Assembly: GCF_900636545.1 (NCBI RefSeq)
Contig: NZ_LR134290.1
Span: forward strand, 2,728,001 to 2,792,000
Length of the DNA: 64,000 nt
DNA from: Pseudomonas mendocina
Lineage (GTDB): Bacteria; Pseudomonadota; Gammaproteobacteria; Pseudomonadales; Pseudomonadaceae
Reading direction: 5' to 3'
Position numbers and translations under genes: made by a program. A model generated the notes under the pieces. The model was not told the origin of the DNA. It ran no database searches and was given only the letters and a program-made list of their open reading frames with translations. This document shows, one piece after another, positions 1-8,952 of the stretch (the first letter of the stretch is position 1; each line of letters opens with the position of its first letter).

Positions 1-1005
1 GAATTCCTGCCCTGGCAGCACCTGATCAGTTATCTCGACGCCATCCTGCGTGTGTACAACCGCTATGGCCGTCGTGACAACAAGTACAAGGCGCGCATCA
101 AGATTCTGGTCAAGGCGCTGACCCCCGAGGTATTCGCCGAGCGCGTCAACGCCGAGTGGGCGCACCTCAAGGATGGCCCAACCACCCTGACCGAGGCCGA
201 AGTCGCCCGCGTCGCCACCCATTTCGTCGACCCGGCCTACCTGGCCCTGCAGGACGAAGACGCCCTGCTCGCCCAGCAGGACGCCGAGCACCCGGGCTTC
301 GCCCGCTGGCGTCAGCGCAACACCTTCGCCCACAAGAAGCCTGGCTATGTCGCCGTGACCCTGTCGCTCAAGCCCACCGGCGTGGCGCCGGGCGACGTCA
401 CCGACAAGCAACTCGATGCCATCGCCGACCTGGCCGACCGCTATTCCTTCGGTGAAGTGCGCAACAGTCACAACCAGAACATCATCCTCGCCGACGTCGA
501 GCAACGTCAGTTGCTTACCCTGTGGGGCGAGCTGCGTGAGCAGGGCTTCGCCACGCCGAACGTGGGCCTGCTGACCGACATCATCTGCTGCCCGGGCGGT
601 GATTTCTGCTCGCTGGCCAATGCCAAGTCGATTCCGGTGGCCGAAGCCATCCAGCGTCGTTTCGACGATCTCGACTACCTGTTCGACATCGGCGACATCG
701 ACCTGAACATTTCCGGCTGCATGAACGCCTGCGGTCACCATCACGTCGGCCATATCGGCATCCTTGGCGTCGACAAGAAAGGCCAGGAGTTCTATCAGGT
801 CTCGCTGGGCGGCAGCGCCGGTCGCGAAGCCAGCCTGGCGCAGATTCTCGGCCCGTCCTTCGCTCAGGACGACATGCCGGACGTGATCGACAAGATCATC
901 AACGTCTACGTCGAACAACGCACCGAAGAAGAAAGCTTCCTCGATACCTATCGCCGCATCGGTATCGACCCGTTCAAGGAGCGCGTCTATGCAGCGAATC
1001 ATTAA
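1..1005 (+). CDS. cysI: Sulfite/nitrite reductase hemoprotein subunit, C-terminal part (partial)
   Basis: Reading frame is open from the first base, so the 5' part lies outside the window; 334 residues are visible. The protein carries the paired cysteine motifs of the siroheme / 4Fe-4S reductase family: CPGGDFC followed about 40 residues later by SGCMNAC, which bind the cluster bridged to siroheme. It reduces sulfite to sulfide with six electrons in the cytoplasm (assimilation). The stop overlaps the start of the DUF934 gene, the usual partner of this CysI type in Pseudomonas. Nitrite reductase activity cannot be excluded from the fragment, but the DUF934 neighbour favours sulfite. Confidence 0.9.
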   Translation, partial: EFLPWQHLISYLDAILRVYNRYGRRDNKYKARIKILVKALTPEVFAERVNAEWAHLKDGPTTLTEAEVARVATHFVDPAYLALQDEDALLAQQDAEHPGFARWRQRNTFAHKKPGYVAVTLSLKPTGVAPGDVTDKQLDAIADLADRYSFGEVRNSHNQNIILADVEQRQLLTLWGELREQGFATPNVGLLTDIICCPGGDFCSLANAKSIPVAEAIQRRFDDLDYLFDIGDIDLNISGCMNACGHHHVGHIGILGVDKKGQEFYQVSLGGSAGREASLAQILGPSFAQDDMPDVIDKIINVYVEQRTEEESFLDTYRRIGIDPFKERVYAANH

Positions 1006-1486
1006 GAACGGTCAGGTGGTCGACGAAACCTGGCACCTGCTAGCCAAGGACGTGACCCTGGACGTCATTCCCAACTGCGATGACATCATCGTCCCGCTGG
1101 CCCTGTGGCGCGAGCATGCTCATGCCCTCAAGGCCCGCGACGGCGGCCTCGGCGTGTGGCTGGAAGCCGGCGACGAAATCGAGGAAATCGCCGATGACCT
1201 GGCGCATTTCCAGGTCATCGCCCTGGAGTTCCCGGCCTTCACCGACGGCCGCCATTCCTCCACTGCCTACCTGCTGCGTACCCGCTACGGCTACAAAGGC
1301 GAAGTCCGTGCTATCGGCGACGTCCTGCGTGACCAGTTGTTCGCCCTGCGCCGCGTCGGCTTCGACGCCTTCGCCGTACGCGCCGACAAGGACCCGTACG
1401 ATGCGCTGAAGGCCTTCGAGGACTACAGCGAGGTCTACCAGGCGTCGGCCGACCAGCCACAACCGCTGTTCCGCCGCCGCGCCTGA
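989..1486 (+). CDS. DUF934 family protein, sulfite-reductase-associated
   Basis: A 165-residue protein of the DUF934 family, whose genes regularly follow cysI in Pseudomonas and are described as oxidoreductases probably involved in sulfite reduction. The start lies 17 bases inside cysI, so translation is probably coupled. The conserved middle part (about residues 80-110) has the family's FxDGR-type stretch (AFTDGRHSS) and the LRTRYGY segment. No cofactor motif is visible. An intrinsic terminator follows 22 bases after the stop, closing the operon. The biochemical role is not established. Confidence 0.85.
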   Translation: MQRIIKNGQVVDETWHLLAKDVTLDVIPNCDDIIVPLALWREHAHALKARDGGLGVWLEAGDEIEEIADDLAHFQVIALEFPAFTDGRHSSTAYLLRTRYGYKGEVRAIGDVLRDQLFALRRVGFDAFAVRADKDPYDALKAFEDYSEVYQASADQPQPLFRRRA

Positions 1487-1507
1487 TCGCAGCAGGCAGG
1501 AACACCT

Positions 1508-1540
1508 GAAACGCCCCGACTGGTTCGGGGCGTTTTGCTT
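1508..1540 (+). terminator. Intrinsic terminator of the cysI-DUF934 operon
   Basis: Stem ACGCCCCGA / TCGGGGCGT with a short loop followed by TTTTGCTTT, directly downstream of the DUF934 gene. Confidence 0.85.
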
Positions 1541-1626
1541 TGCACGGACCGCTCAGGCAATTGGGTCGAACCGTGCCGCGTCAGTGAAGTCGGACTTTAT
1601 AAGCCCATCGCTTAGGGAGTACCGCC

Positions 1627-2025
1627 ATGAAACATGACTGGGACCTGATCGAACGCCTGCTGCACGAGGCGCAGAACTCCGCTGGCAAACCCTTCGCCCC
1701 GCGTCGCTACGCCGAGGACCTGGCCGAAGAGCATGAGCATGCCGGCGAACCCGTGGACGATCTCGACCACCTGCGCGCCGAGGCCGCGCGCTACGAGGCC
1801 CGCCTGCTACACAACGGCTTTATCGAGCCGCGCCCGGAGGAAGAAGGCGGTAACGGCGAGAATTTCATCCTCACCGCGCGCGGCGCACAATTGCTGAGCA
1901 TGCTCGACAGCAGCATTCCCGGCAGCGAGCACCCGCGTGAAGTGCTCGACGAAGCAGGGGAAGCGGCGCTGACGCCGGAGGTGTTCGACCGCCTGGCGCC
2001 CAAGGCCAATCTCGAGACTGGCTGA
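1627..2025 (+). CDS. DUF2513-like hypothetical protein
   Basis: A 132-residue soluble acidic protein. The first residues (MKHDWDLIERLL) match the start of DUF2513 proteins, and a central stretch ending in FILTARGAQLL looks like the winged-helix end of that family, so a DNA-binding fold is possible. The start is supported by GGGAGT about 6 bases upstream. It is a single-gene unit between two terminators. Function unknown; the family link is by pattern only. Confidence 0.65.
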   Translation: MKHDWDLIERLLHEAQNSAGKPFAPRRYAEDLAEEHEHAGEPVDDLDHLRAEAARYEARLLHNGFIEPRPEEEGGNGENFILTARGAQLLSMLDSSIPGSEHPREVLDEAGEAALTPEVFDRLAPKANLETG

Positions 2026-2042
2026 CAGCGCGGTGCAGAAAC

Positions 2043-2079
2043 AAAAACGCCGCGCCCTGTTAGGGCGCGGCGTTTTTTG
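2043..2079. terminator. Bidirectional terminator between DUF2513-like gene and deaD
   Basis: Perfect stem AACGCCGCGCCCT / AGGGCGCGGCGTT with A-run on the left and T-run on the right; serves both convergent genes. Confidence 0.9.
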
Positions 2080-2109
2080 ATCCTGTGGCAAGGCATCGAG
2101 CCTGCCTGA

Positions 2110-3792
2110 TCAATCCTCGCGGTAGCGACGCAGTTTCAGCGCCTTGCCGGCCACACGGGTGTCTTTCAGCTTGCCGAGCAGACGATCCAGGCCGTCTTCC
2201 GGCAGCTCGACCAGGCTGAAGGTCTCACGGATCTGAATGCGACCGATGGCTTCACGCGCCAGGCCGCCCTCGTTGAGGATAGCGCCCAACAGGTTCTTCG
2301 CGGCGATGCCGTCGCGAGTGCCCAGCGCGGTACGGCAGCGCACACGACCTTCGGCCAGCGGCATTGGCGCACGACGCTCGCGGTATTCACCGCGCTCACC
2401 GCCACGATCACCATCACGCTCGCGACGCTCACGCGGCGCACCACCCACACCCGGCACCAACGGCTGCTCGCGCTCGACGCTGGCCAGATCCAGTGCCTGG
2501 CCGTTGGTGGCCTTCTTCAGCAGTGCGGCGGCCAGGGCGCGCGGGCTGCAACCGATGTCGGCGGTCAGTCGGTCGAGCAGATCGCCATGACTGGCTTCGG
2601 CATCAGCCACCAGCGGCGCCAGGCTGCTGGTCAGCTTCTTGATGCGGGCATCGAGCACCTGCTGGGCGTTCGGCAGCTTGACCTCACCGACCTTCTGCCC
2701 GGTGACACGTTCGATCACCTGCAGCATGCGGCGCTCGCGCGGGGTTACCAGCAGCAGCGCACGGCCATCGCGACCGGCGCGGCCGGTACGGCCGATACGG
2801 TGCACGTAGGACTCAGGGTCGTACGGCATGTCGACGTTGAACACGTGGGTGATGCGCGGCACGTCGATACCCCGAGCAGCCACGTCGGTAGCGACGACGA
2901 TGTCCAGGCGACCGTCCTTGAGCGACTCGATAACGCGCTCGCGCTGGTTCTGGGCGATGTCGCCGTTCAGCGCAGCGGCCTTGAAGCCTTTGGCTTCCAG
3001 CGCGGAGGCCAGATCCAGAGTGGCCTGCTTGGTGCGCACGAAGGCGATCAGAGCGTCGAAATCCTCGACTTCCAGCAGACGCAACACGGCGTTGGTCTTC
3101 TGGTCAGCGTGAATCATCAGATGCGCCTGCTCGATGCGCGAGACGGTCTGGGTCTTGGCCGCGATCTTGATGTGCTGCGGCTCGCGCAGGTGCTTCTCGG
3201 CGATGGCGCGGATCGAATGCGGCAGCGTGGCGGAGAACAGCACGCTCTGGCGGCTTTCCGGCATGGCTTCGAAGATGATCTCCAGATCGTCCATGAAGCC
3301 CAGTTTGAGCATCTCGTCAGCTTCGTCGAGCACCAGGTGCTGGATGGTGGACAGCACCTTCTCGTCGCGACGCAGGTGGTCGACCAGACGGCCCGGGGTC
3401 GCGACGATGATCTGCGCGCCCTGACGGATGGCCTTGAGCTGCGGGCCCATCGGCGCGCCACCATAGACCGCGACGACGTTAACGCCCGGCATCTGCTTGG
3501 AGTAGGTTTCGAAGGCGGTGGCCACCTGCAGGGCCAGCTCGCGGGTCGGAGCGAGGATCAGCACCTGCGGCTCGCGCTTGGCCGGGTCGATCTTGCTCAG
3601 CAGCGGCAGCGCGAAAGCTGCGGTCTTGCCGGTACCGGTCTGCGCCTGGCCGATCATGTCGTGGCCGGCAAGGATCACCGGAATGGCCTGCGACTGGATC
3701 GGGGACGGTTCTTCGTAACCGACGGCGGTCAGAGCGGCGAGAATATTGGGGTGAAGTCCGAGCGCGGCGAAGCCGCCGATTTCCTGGGTCAT
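2110..3792 (-). CDS. deaD: DEAD-box ATP-dependent RNA helicase, DeaD/CsdA type
   Basis: A 560-residue helicase with the full motif set: Q motif (GYEEPSPIQ), Walker A AQTGTGKT, PTREL, DEAD, SAT, and HRIGRTGRAG. The arginine-rich linker (RERRERDGDRGG) is followed by a DbpA-type RNA-binding domain near the C-terminus (about residues 480-555). This fits DeaD/CsdA, which unwinds structured mRNA and assists ribosome assembly, mainly in the cold. It is somewhat shorter than the E. coli protein (629). The 330-base region upstream could be a long structured 5' leader, as for cold-induced helicase mRNAs, but no specific element was recognised. Confidence 0.92.
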   Translation of the reverse strand: MTQEIGGFAALGLHPNILAALTAVGYEEPSPIQSQAIPVILAGHDMIGQAQTGTGKTAAFALPLLSKIDPAKREPQVLILAPTRELALQVATAFETYSKQMPGVNVVAVYGGAPMGPQLKAIRQGAQIIVATPGRLVDHLRRDEKVLSTIQHLVLDEADEMLKLGFMDDLEIIFEAMPESRQSVLFSATLPHSIRAIAEKHLREPQHIKIAAKTQTVSRIEQAHLMIHADQKTNAVLRLLEVEDFDALIAFVRTKQATLDLASALEAKGFKAAALNGDIAQNQRERVIESLKDGRLDIVVATDVAARGIDVPRITHVFNVDMPYDPESYVHRIGRTGRAGRDGRALLLVTPRERRMLQVIERVTGQKVGEVKLPNAQQVLDARIKKLTSSLAPLVADAEASHGDLLDRLTADIGCSPRALAAALLKKATNGQALDLASVEREQPLVPGVGGAPRERRERDGDRGGERGEYRERRAPMPLAEGRVRCRTALGTRDGIAAKNLLGAILNEGGLAREAIGRIQIRETFSLVELPEDGLDRLLGKLKDTRVAGKALKLRRYRED

Positions 3793-4122
3793 GGGTCTGC
3801 CTCAAGTGCATCCGCAAAGACCCATGTTCCAAAGCTGCGCATGCCGTGTAAGACCTTGTGGGTCACCCTGGCAGCCTGGTCGGCGGGGATTTGCGAAAAC
3901 GTGATGAAAGTGAATCGTCAAGGATAGTCCGCTGGGGACTGGCTGCCGGAAGTTAATTTCCCGGGCGAGTTGCACTACCTGAACGTGGCCAGTGAATTGG
4001 CCGGCGCGCATCATACCGGAAATTCCTGACCAGGGTGCTGTTTTTTATGTTTCGCGCCTCCCTGCGTCGCCCCCTGTAGAAGCTCCCGGGCCGTTTCTTC
4101 CTGGTTTTCAGGCCATGACGCC
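3793..4122. other. 330-base intergenic region upstream of deaD
   Basis: Contains the promoter and probably a long untranslated leader of deaD (reading leftwards) and the 3' flank of the methyltransferase-like gene. No convincing coding frame, tRNA or classical terminator was seen. The stretch nearest deaD lacks a strong Shine-Dalgarno except a weak GAGGCAG close to the ATG. Confidence 0.4.
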
Positions 4123-4896
4123 TCAGGTGGCCGGACGCAGTGCCCCGATCAACGGTTGCAGGGAGTACCCCAGACGCGGCGCCAGTTCACCCGCACGCAT
4201 CTGCAAACGCCCCATGTTAAGGCGCTGCTCGAGGTCAGCCGGAATCAACAGCACTACATTGCCCTCCTTCACCGGGCACTCCCAGTAATGCCGGTGATAG
4301 AGTCCGCGCAACAACGCCGCGCCGAGTGGCTTGCCGTCATTGCCAGCCCACTGGTTGATGATCAGCCAACCGCCCGGATTGAGCTTTTCGCGACAACGGT
4401 CCAAAAAGCGCCAGGCCAGGTGCCCGACACCCGGCCCCTGGTCGGTGTACAGATCGAGGAAGATCAGGTCGGCGGTTTCTGCGCTGTCGAGCAGCTCGGT
4501 AGCATCGCCGATGCGAATGGTCAGGCGTGGATCGTCGTCGAGCCCGAGAAACTCCATGGCCAAGCGCGGCACGTCCGGTCGTAGCTCGATGGCCTCCACA
4601 TCCTCCAGCGGCAGGAATTTCAAGCAGGCCTGGGTCAGGTTACCGGCGCCCAGACCAAGGAACAGCGCGGTCTCCGGCGCATCATGGCACAGCGCGCCCA
4701 GCAGCATGGCACGGGTGTAGTCGTATTCAAGCCAGCTGGGATCGCCCTGGAACACGCAGCTCTGCTCGATGGCATCACCGAACTCGAGGAAGCGGTAGGC
4801 ACCGATCTGCACCACGCGAATCACCCCGAAGGCATCGCGCACCTCGGCCAGCAGGACCTCGTCCTGCAACTCGTCGTCTGGCGGCAACCCTGGCAT
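4123..4896 (-). CDS. Spermidine-synthase-like methyltransferase-fold protein
   Basis: A 257-residue protein with the Rossmann-type AdoMet fold of spermine/spermidine synthases: glycine loop FLGLGAGNLT, acidic residue at the end of strand 2 (AIELRP), GDA, and the LIFLDLY strand. The substrate-gating residues of true polyamine aminopropyltransferases are not evident, and such stand-alone proteins in Pseudomonas are annotated only by fold. The start at 4896 is chosen because GGAGAGG lies 6 bases upstream; the frame is open 21 codons further. Divergent from the monooxygenase operon. Confidence 0.75.
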   Translation of the reverse strand: MPGLPPDDELQDEVLLAEVRDAFGVIRVVQIGAYRFLEFGDAIEQSCVFQGDPSWLEYDYTRAMLLGALCHDAPETALFLGLGAGNLTQACLKFLPLEDVEAIELRPDVPRLAMEFLGLDDDPRLTIRIGDATELLDSAETADLIFLDLYTDQGPGVGHLAWRFLDRCREKLNPGGWLIINQWAGNDGKPLGAALLRGLYHRHYWECPVKEGNVVLLIPADLEQRLNMGRLQMRAGELAPRLGYSLQPLIGALRPAT

Positions 4897-5054
4897 CGAT
4901 ACCTCTCCCACAGTGACATCCCGCACCACTAGTGGCGCGCTTAAGGCGCCGATTGTCATTGAAGCGGACGTGCCGGGTCACGCGATAATTCAGCTACGTC
5001 GACGTGACACCAAGCAATCTTGCGCTGCAACCCATAACAATAACGAGGTTCGCC

Positions 5055-6383
5055 ATGTACGCCATCATAGGTGCCGGCCCAATGGGCCTGTGCACGGCCA
5101 GGCAATTGAAGAAACACGGCATCGATTTCGTCGGCTTCGAGCTGCACAGCGACGTCGGCGGCTTGTGGGACATCGACAATCCGCACAGCACCATGTACCA
5201 CTCGGCACACCTGATTTCCTCCAAGGGGACCACCGAGTTCCGTGAATTCCCCATGCGCGCCGACGTGGCGCCCTACCCGCATCACAGCGAAATGCGCCAG
5301 TATTTTCACGACTACGCCAGGCAGTTTCAGCTCTACGATCACTACCAGTTCGACACCCGCGTGATTCAGGTGCAGCGCCAGCAAGGCGGCTGGAAGCTGA
5401 TCAGCGAGCGCAACGGCGAGCAGCGCGAATGGCATTTCGACGGTGTACTGATCGCCAACGGCACCCTGCACACGCCCAACCTGCCACGCCTGCCCGGCGA
5501 CTTCAGCGGCGAGCTGCTGCACTCGAGCGCCTACAAGAGCGCCGACATCTTCGCCGGCAAGCGCGTCTTGGTGGTCGGCTGCGGTAACTCGGCCTGCGAT
5601 ATCGCAGTCGACGCCGTGCACCGCGCAGCCTCGGTCGATCTGTCGGTGCGCCGCGGCTATTACTTCCTGCCCAAATTCATCCTCGGCAAGCCCACCGACA
5701 CCTTTGGCGGTGCGATCAGGCTGCCGCGTCGCCTCAAGCAACTCCTCGATGGCCTGCTGGTGCGCGCCCTGGTCGGTAAGCCCTCGCAATATGGCCTGCC
5801 CGATCCGGACTATCGCCTGTACGAGTCGCATCCGGTGATGAACTCACTGGTACTGCACCACATCGGCCATGGCGACATCCGCACACGTGGCGATATCGCA
5901 GCGGTGGATGGCCGCAGCGTGACCTTCGCCAATGGCGACCGGGCCGACTACGACCTGATTCTGACGGCAACCGGCTACGCACTCGATTACCCCTTCATCG
6001 CCCGCAGCGAGTTGAACTGGCCGCCAGATGCCGGCGCGCCGCAGTTGTACCTGAATGTCTTTCATCCCGAGCACGACGACCTGTTCATGCTGGGCATGGT
6101 CGAGGCCTCCGGCCTGGGCTGGCAAGGACGCGACGAGCAAGCCGAACTGGTGGCCCTGTACATCCGCCAGCGCCAAGCCGGCAGCCCGGCCGCACAGGCG
6201 CTGCGCCAGACCATCCGCGAGCAGGCCGGGCAACGCCTGGACGGGGGCTACCGTTACCTGCAACTGGAGCGCATGGCCTATTACGTGCACAAGGACAGCT
6301 ATCGTCAACGCATAGCCGAACACAGCGCAGCATTGCGCCGCGAACTTGTCGAACAAGCCGCACCCGCGATGCAGAGGGCATGA
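5055..6383 (+). CDS. Flavin-containing monooxygenase (FMO-like)
   Basis: A 442-residue two-dinucleotide-fold flavoprotein. The N-terminal FAD site is IIGAGPMG (residues 3-10), and the second nucleotide site is VVGCGNSACD (around residue 170), the NADPH motif of FMO / Baeyer-Villiger-type enzymes. The late ATGYALDYPF matches the family's ATG motif. It would oxygenate a soft nucleophile or ketone. The ATG at 5055 is preferred over an upstream in-frame ATG because the FAD motif begins immediately after it and AACGAGG precedes it. First gene of four that overlap by 4 bases; the substrate is unknown. Confidence 0.85.
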   Translation: MYAIIGAGPMGLCTARQLKKHGIDFVGFELHSDVGGLWDIDNPHSTMYHSAHLISSKGTTEFREFPMRADVAPYPHHSEMRQYFHDYARQFQLYDHYQFDTRVIQVQRQQGGWKLISERNGEQREWHFDGVLIANGTLHTPNLPRLPGDFSGELLHSSAYKSADIFAGKRVLVVGCGNSACDIAVDAVHRAASVDLSVRRGYYFLPKFILGKPTDTFGGAIRLPRRLKQLLDGLLVRALVGKPSQYGLPDPDYRLYESHPVMNSLVLHHIGHGDIRTRGDIAAVDGRSVTFANGDRADYDLILTATGYALDYPFIARSELNWPPDAGAPQLYLNVFHPEHDDLFMLGMVEASGLGWQGRDEQAELVALYIRQRQAGSPAAQALRQTIREQAGQRLDGGYRYLQLERMAYYVHKDSYRQRIAEHSAALRRELVEQAAPAMQRA

Positions 6384-7318
6384 ACGTGGAACAGGTCGAT
6401 ATCGCCTTCGATCCCAGCAGCCTGGTACTGATCAACCTGATCGTCGCCCTGATGATGTTTGGCGTTTCCCTGGACCTGCGCGCCGATGACTTCCGTCGTG
6501 TCGCCCGCGCCCCCAAAGCGCCGGTGATCGGCATGCTGGCACAGTTCCTGGCACTACCAGCGCTGACCTGCCTGGCTTGCTGGGCGCTAGCCATCCAGCC
6601 GGAGCTGGCTCTGGGCATGACCTTGATCGCTGCCTGCCCCGGCGGCAGTTTTTCCAACATCATGACCTGGATGGCGCGCGGCAACGTTGCACTGTCCGTG
6701 AGCATGACCGCGGTTTCCAGCATCGCCGCCAGCCTGCTGACACCGCTCAACTTCGCACTCTATGCCTGGCTCAATCCTCACACGCGCCCTTTGCTGACGC
6801 AGATCGAACTCGCCCCGCTGAACTTGCTGCTGCTCGTGCTGCTGGTACTGGGCCTACCGCTGCTTGCCGGTATGTGGGTGGGGCGGCGTTTCCCACAACT
6901 GACGCTGAAAGTGGAAAAGCCCCTGCGCCTGTTCGCCCTGTTGGTGATGCTGGGTTTCGTGGCCCTGGCCTTCAGTCGCAACCTGGAACAGTTCACTCGC
7001 CACTTTCACCTGTTCTTCTGGCTGGTGGTGGCGCACAACGCCCTGGCGCTGAGTATTGGTTACCTGTGTGCGCGCCTGAGCGGGCTGCCCTCGGCCGACC
7101 GGCGCGCCCTGACCCTTGAAGTGGGGATCCAGAACTCCGCGCTGGGCCTGGTGATCATTTTCACCTTCTTCCCACAGGCCAGCGGCATGCTGTTGATTGC
7201 CGCTTTTTGGGGTTGCTGGCATCTGGTGTCCGGCCTCAGCCTGGCCTGGCTCTGGTCGCGACGGCCGCCCGAAGAAAAGACGCTGCTGACTCCCCTGACC
7301 AGTAGTGCTGAACGATGA
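6380..7318 (+). CDS. Bile acid:sodium symporter (BASS) family transporter
   Basis: A 312-residue integral membrane protein with about nine or ten hydrophobic segments. The family pattern is visible: ACPGGSFSNIMTWMARGNVALS (residues about 75-95; crossover region with conserved GGSFSN) and the later EVGIQNSALGL. BASS proteins transport organic anions (bile acids, pantoate, keto acids) with sodium. The start codon overlaps the monooxygenase stop as ATGA, so translation is probably coupled. The substrate is likely that of the flanking enzymes, unknown here. Confidence 0.85.
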   Translation: MNVEQVDIAFDPSSLVLINLIVALMMFGVSLDLRADDFRRVARAPKAPVIGMLAQFLALPALTCLACWALAIQPELALGMTLIAACPGGSFSNIMTWMARGNVALSVSMTAVSSIAASLLTPLNFALYAWLNPHTRPLLTQIELAPLNLLLLVLLVLGLPLLAGMWVGRRFPQLTLKVEKPLRLFALLVMLGFVALAFSRNLEQFTRHFHLFFWLVVAHNALALSIGYLCARLSGLPSADRRALTLEVGIQNSALGLVIIFTFFPQASGMLLIAAFWGCWHLVSGLSLAWLWSRRPPEEKTLLTPLTSSAER

Positions 7319-8100
7319 CACGCGTCGTCCTGATCAGCGGCGCTGCCAGTGGCTTGGGCTGGCAACTGGCGCGCGCCTGCCACGCACGGGGCGATGCCCT
7401 GCTGCTCACCGATATCGACGCCAAAGGGCTCACAGCACGAATCGCGGAGCTCGGCACGGAGCGAGTACTGGGCCTGGCCGGAGACATCACCGATCCCGAG
7501 CTGCATGCACGCCTGATCAACGGCTGCAGACAGCGCTTCGGCCGGTTGGACGTGCTGATCAACAACGCCGGCATCACCCACCGTTCACCCACGCTGCGCA
7601 CCGATCCAGCGGTATTTCGCAAGGTCATGGCGGTGGACTATCACGCACCGCTGGAACTGACGTTGATCGCCCTGCCGCTGCTGCGTGAAAGCCGCGGCCA
7701 GGTGGTCGCTATCGGCTCCATGGCCGGCTGGATGCCTGTACTTGGCCGTGCCGGCTACTGCGCAGCAAAGGCTGCGCTTGGCCAGGCCTTCGAAGTGCTG
7801 CGTGCAGAAATCACCGAAGACGGCATCGCTCTGCTGATGGTCTACCCAAGCTTTCTGAACACCCCCATCGACCGTAACGCCCTGGGTGGTGATGGCCAGC
7901 CCGCCGGCCATGCCCGCTCGACCATCGGCAGGATTCGCGGCGCCGACTGGATGGCCAAGCAGATTCTCGAGGCCGTCGAGCAGCGCCACGAACGCCTGTT
8001 CCCTGATCACGGCAGTTGGCTGGCAAGTCTGCTATGGCGCCTCACACCGAGGCTGTATCACCGCAAGATGTGCGAGCGCTTCGCCGGAGACCTGAAGTGA
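7315..8100 (+). CDS. Short-chain dehydrogenase/reductase (SDR)
   Basis: A 261-residue classical SDR: cofactor loop SGAASGLG (TGxxxGxG type), NNAG at about residue 83, the catalytic serine in AIGSMAGWMP, and YCAAK giving the YxxxK pair. The D-I-D after strand 2 (LLLTDID) suggests NAD preference. It oxidises or reduces an alcohol/ketone. The start overlaps the BASS gene by ATGA. Placed between two transporters and behind a monooxygenase, it looks like part of one catabolic or detoxifying pathway. Confidence 0.88.
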   Translation: MTRVVLISGAASGLGWQLARACHARGDALLLTDIDAKGLTARIAELGTERVLGLAGDITDPELHARLINGCRQRFGRLDVLINNAGITHRSPTLRTDPAVFRKVMAVDYHAPLELTLIALPLLRESRGQVVAIGSMAGWMPVLGRAGYCAAKAALGQAFEVLRAEITEDGIALLMVYPSFLNTPIDRNALGGDGQPAGHARSTIGRIRGADWMAKQILEAVEQRHERLFPDHGSWLASLLWRLTPRLYHRKMCERFAGDLK

Positions 8101-8840
8101 GCGCTCTGATTTCCTTTGCTCTGGGCGTTTTCATCCTGCTGGCCTACACCCTGGAAGCCATCACCGGCTTCGGCAGCGTGGTCATTGCCCTGTCGCTCGG
8201 AGCCCTGCTCCTGCCCATCGACCAGTTGCTGCCCATCCTGGTGCCGCTGAACATATGCATGACCGGCTACCTGGTTCGGCGCCACTGGCGGCAGATCGAT
8301 CTGCCCTTGCTGCTCGGTACGCTGTTGCCAGGCATGCTCGTCGGTACACTGCTGGGCTACGCGCTGTTGCCTTATCTGGACACGCAGGCACTGCAAATCG
8401 GCTTCGGCCTGTTGATCACCTGGTTCGCCGGCCGCGAACTATGGCGCCTGAGCCAAGCCAGTTCGCCGGTACGACGCCCCGCCTGGTTGACCCGGGCCAT
8501 CATGCTGGGCGCCGGCCTCAGCCACGGCCTGTTCGCCTCCGGTGGTCCGCTGCTGGTCTATGGCCTGGCCGGCACGCCGTTGGACAAGGCGCGACTGCGC
8601 GCCACCCTGATCAGCGTCTGGTTCACCCTCAACAGCCTGCTCACCCTCGCCTTTGCGCTTGACGGCCGTCTGCTGCCAGCGCTGCCTCAGGTGCTGAGCT
8701 ACGCCCCGCTATTGCTCCTTGGCGTCTGGCTCGGCGAGCGCTTGCATCGTCGCTTCGACGAGCGTCACTTTCGCATCGCCATTCATCTGCTGCTACTGCT
8801 TACGGGGCTGCTGTTGCTGGCACCCTGGCGGCTGGCATGA
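8097..8840 (+). CDS. TauE/SafE (TSUP) family permease
   Basis: A 247-residue membrane protein with about eight hydrophobic helices and the TSUP repeat signatures EAITGFGSVV near the N-terminus and GLSHGLFASGGPLL in the middle. The family exports sulfite, sulfonates or other small organosulfur and carboxylate anions. The GTG start at 8097 overlaps the SDR stop as GTGA and has CGGAG 7-11 bases upstream; an in-frame ATG 81 bases earlier would place non-membrane residues over the SDR end and is less likely. Last gene of the operon. Confidence 0.82.
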   Translation: MSALISFALGVFILLAYTLEAITGFGSVVIALSLGALLLPIDQLLPILVPLNICMTGYLVRRHWRQIDLPLLLGTLLPGMLVGTLLGYALLPYLDTQALQIGFGLLITWFAGRELWRLSQASSPVRRPAWLTRAIMLGAGLSHGLFASGGPLLVYGLAGTPLDKARLRATLISVWFTLNSLLTLAFALDGRLLPALPQVLSYAPLLLLGVWLGERLHRRFDERHFRIAIHLLLLLTGLLLLAPWRLA

Positions 8841-8952
8841 GGCGCTGCACGACCATCGCCGACATCCGCTTCGCAGGCGATTCCCTGCCGTCACGCCACC
8901 AGGCTTATCGGTTAACATGCGCCTCCGCCTGATCAATCGCTAGAGACGCAGC

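Noticed and set aside
2587..3927. A 446-codon frame opposite deaD
   Set aside because: Antisense shadow of helicase motifs.
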